7,379 nt of DNA from NCBI GenBank assembly GCA_046719305.1, contig JBDNDE010000238.1, positions 1-7,379 on the forward strand, written 5' to 3'. The notes beneath the pieces are model-generated. The model was not told the DNA's origin. It saw only the letters and a program-made list of their open reading frames with translations, and made no database searches. Below are positions 5,743-7,379 of the stretch, piece by piece (position 1 is the first letter of the stretch; every line of letters begins with the position of its first letter). This DNA comes from RGDT01 sp046719305. GTDB lineage: Bacteria; Planctomycetota; Planctomycetia; Gemmatales; Gemmataceae. A program made the translations under genes and the position numbers.

Positions 5743-7379
5743 CCGAATCTCCCTTTCTTGTGCGTCGTGTCCTGGTTCTTGTCGTCATGCTCGCCGTGGC
5801 GGCCGCCGAACTGAGCCTGGCCCCGCCCAATCAATCGCTGCTGGTGCCCGTGGCTGTCGCCCTGGGCTTGCCGTTGCTGGCCTATTGGGCCGGTTGGCCG
5901 TTTCGCCCGCGTCCGCGTGCTGCAGGCGAACTGGTGCCCGCGCGACTTGGAGTCGTCACCATGCTGCTAGCATTGGTGGCCCCCTGGCCGGCGGGGCTGC
6001 TGCGTGAAGCAGTGACCGGGCTGCCCGCCCCGCTGGAGGTCACGCTCGTTGAGACGCTCCGCAATCTGTTACTAGCGTTGGTGGTCATGAGTGCCTGGCC
6101 CATCTGCCTACGCCTGGCCGGTTTCTGTTCGCTGTTCCTCGTACTGTTTGCCATCAGCCTGGCCGATCAGCCGCCTGGCCTGAATATCGTTCTGGCTGCC
6201 TATGTCGCTGTCGCTACCTGGTGGCTGGTGCTGGTCTACTGGTCGATGCTGCGGCAGATGCACCCCGAGGAGAGACAGACGGCCCGGCCTCCCTGGGGGT
6301 CGGTGTTGGCCGTCTTTGCCGTTTTGGGGCTATTCCTGGCCGTAGGGGTAGCTGGTCCGGCGCAGGTGGCCAGCCGCCTGGGCGAGTTTTTCTCTAGTTC
6401 CGGCGGCACGGGCGAGTACCACGCTGGGGCACGCGGCGGAATCAACGATGGTGACGAAGAAATCTCCGGCAGCCATGCACAAAGTGCGGGATTCGTGCCG
6501 GCCGATACCTTCATCGAGGATGACAAACCCTCGCTGTATGATGTGAACAACGACAGCTACGGGCCGCCGCATCGTAACCGGGAGCAAGAGCGGGCCATCG
6601 CCCTGGATCGCACCAACTATCAAAAAGGGAAAACCCCGGCGGAGAATTTCCGGCCCTCGCGTCCGTTCAGTACGCAGCGAGAGGGCCCGAAGAGCGCTCG
6701 CAAACCGTTTGATGTAGGGCACTCGGCGCTGTTCTGGGTCAGCGGACCTACTCCCCTACATCTACGCATGCAGGTGTATGATAAATTTGACGGCCGCGAT
6801 TGGTTTGAAGCTGCCAAAAGTGATCGCGCCCTCATCCTCGCTGGCGAACACGATGGCTCGGTCTGGATGCATCTGTGGCCGCCGGGACCGGATCATCTAT
6901 GGAGCGCAACGGTGTCGCATGAGATAGCGATTGCGCGGTTGAAGTCGTATGTCTTTCCCACCCCGGCCCATTTGACTCACATACGGCTGGGACGGGTGAA
7001 TCAGCCTGATTTTTTCGGTTGGTATCATGATGGGGTGCTACGGTTGCGAGCGCGGACAATCCCGACGAATGTGATTTTGTCCACGCGAGCCCAGGTGCCT
7101 TCTAACGAGGCGCTGGCGGCCTTGCCAATGTCCGAAGCGGTACGCACACGGCACATGACCGAACTTCCCCCCGGTCATGAACGAGTCGCGGCTCTGGCCC
7201 GCGAGTGGGCCGGGGATACGCCGCGCGGCTGGCATCAGGTGCAACAGGTAATCGCGCGGTTGCGTCAGCATGCCGTCCATGATCGCCAGGCCGTGGTGCC
7301 CCCCGAGGTGCCACATAGTGTCGAGTGGTTCCTCTTCGAGTCGCGTCGTGGGCCGGACTATCTGTTTGCAACGCCGCCG
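5739..7379 (+). CDS. TgpA-like transglutaminase-family membrane protein, 3' end outside window, catalytic Cys apparently replaced
   Basis: The frame is open from ATG 5739 to the window edge, giving 547 residues with no stop. About six hydrophobic helices fill residues 7-205 (roughly 8-27, 33-51, 70-90, 108-141 as one long or two short helices, 150-170, 187-205), matching the DUF3488/TgpA membrane half. A polar, Gly/Asp/Arg-rich and probably disordered linker covers 212-330. A beta-rich outer domain follows, with PLHLRMQVYDKFDGRDW (339-355), which fits the 'yLR...YdGrgW' element of TgpA-like proteins. The transglutaminase-like core begins near 485 and reads VEWFLFESRRGPDYLFATPP (528-547). Relatives have RRGxCexFA here, so Asp540 sits at the catalytic Cys position. 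The catalytic His and Asp and any C-terminal DUF4129 helix lie beyond the window. The protein is probably co-translated with DUF58 and acts at the membrane. Either it is a non-enzymatic member of the family or its activity uses different residues. Confidence 0.88.
   Translation, partial: MTESPFLVRRVLVLVVMLAVAAAELSLAPPNQSLLVPVAVALGLPLLAYWAGWPFRPRPRAAGELVPARLGVVTMLLALVAPWPAGLLREAVTGLPAPLEVTLVETLRNLLLALVVMSAWPICLRLAGFCSLFLVLFAISLADQPPGLNIVLAAYVAVATWWLVLVYWSMLRQMHPEERQTARPPWGSVLAVFAVLGLFLAVGVAGPAQVASRLGEFFSSSGGTGEYHAGARGGINDGDEEISGSHAQSAGFVPADTFIEDDKPSLYDVNNDSYGPPHRNREQERAIALDRTNYQKGKTPAENFRPSRPFSTQREGPKSARKPFDVGHSALFWVSGPTPLHLRMQVYDKFDGRDWFEAAKSDRALILAGEHDGSVWMHLWPPGPDHLWSATVSHEIAIARLKSYVFPTPAHLTHIRLGRVNQPDFFGWYHDGVLRLRARTIPTNVILSTRAQVPSNEALAALPMSEAVRTRHMTELPPGHERVAALAREWAGDTPRGWHQVQQVIARLRQHAVHDRQAVVPPEVPHSVEWFLFESRRGPDYLFATPP

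Noticed and set aside
5561..6007. Plus-strand open frame of 148 codons across the DUF58/transglutaminase junction
   Set aside because: It is out of frame with both well-supported genes, and the product is Arg/Ala/Gly-rich with no domain.

Overview
The window is compact, all-plus-strand bacterial chromosome at roughly 60% GC (estimated by eye). It carries six protein-coding genes, with no RNA genes, insertion sequences, integrases or CRISPR repeats that I can see. The protein style suggests a free-living environmental bacterium, most plausibly a planctomycete. The hints are the HflX N-terminus, a GlgC beside a small membrane-anchored DUF6174-like protein, and a DUF58/transglutaminase-like membrane pair. 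This placement rests on recalled family resemblance and is not proven by the sequence.

Region 1 (1-2417): a short non-coding leader with a small hairpin precedes hflX, a ribosome-associated GTPase. The first beta strand of HflX appears to be split from the rest of the gene by a one-base frame change at about 70-78, so the only in-frame start (GTG at 104) gives a slightly truncated protein. The hflX end overlaps by 14 bases the start of a complete Rieske non-heme iron oxygenase alpha subunit that resembles choline/glycine-betaine-type monooxygenases.

Region 2 (2418-4308): a 135-base spacer with an inverted repeat and a 12-base tandem duplication leads to glgC (ADP-glucose pyrophosphorylase, glycogen synthesis). 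The glgC end overlaps by 11 bases the start of a small membrane-anchored protein of DUF6174 type, so the two are probably co-translated.

Region 3 (4309-7379): a 219-base spacer holds a perfect 32-base palindrome flanked by a second pair of complementary arms. It probably ends the glgC unit and/or controls the next one. A DUF58 membrane protein follows. Its stop overlaps, as ATGA and with a strong ribosome binding site, the start of a large TgpA-like transglutaminase-family membrane protein that runs off the right edge. That protein appears to have Asp in place of the catalytic Cys, so it may be a pseudoenzyme. The MoxR ATPase usually found beside such a pair is not immediately upstream.

There is no clear new defence or mobile system here. 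The items most worth a second look are the inactive-looking transglutaminase, the nested palindrome and the broken 5' end of hflX.
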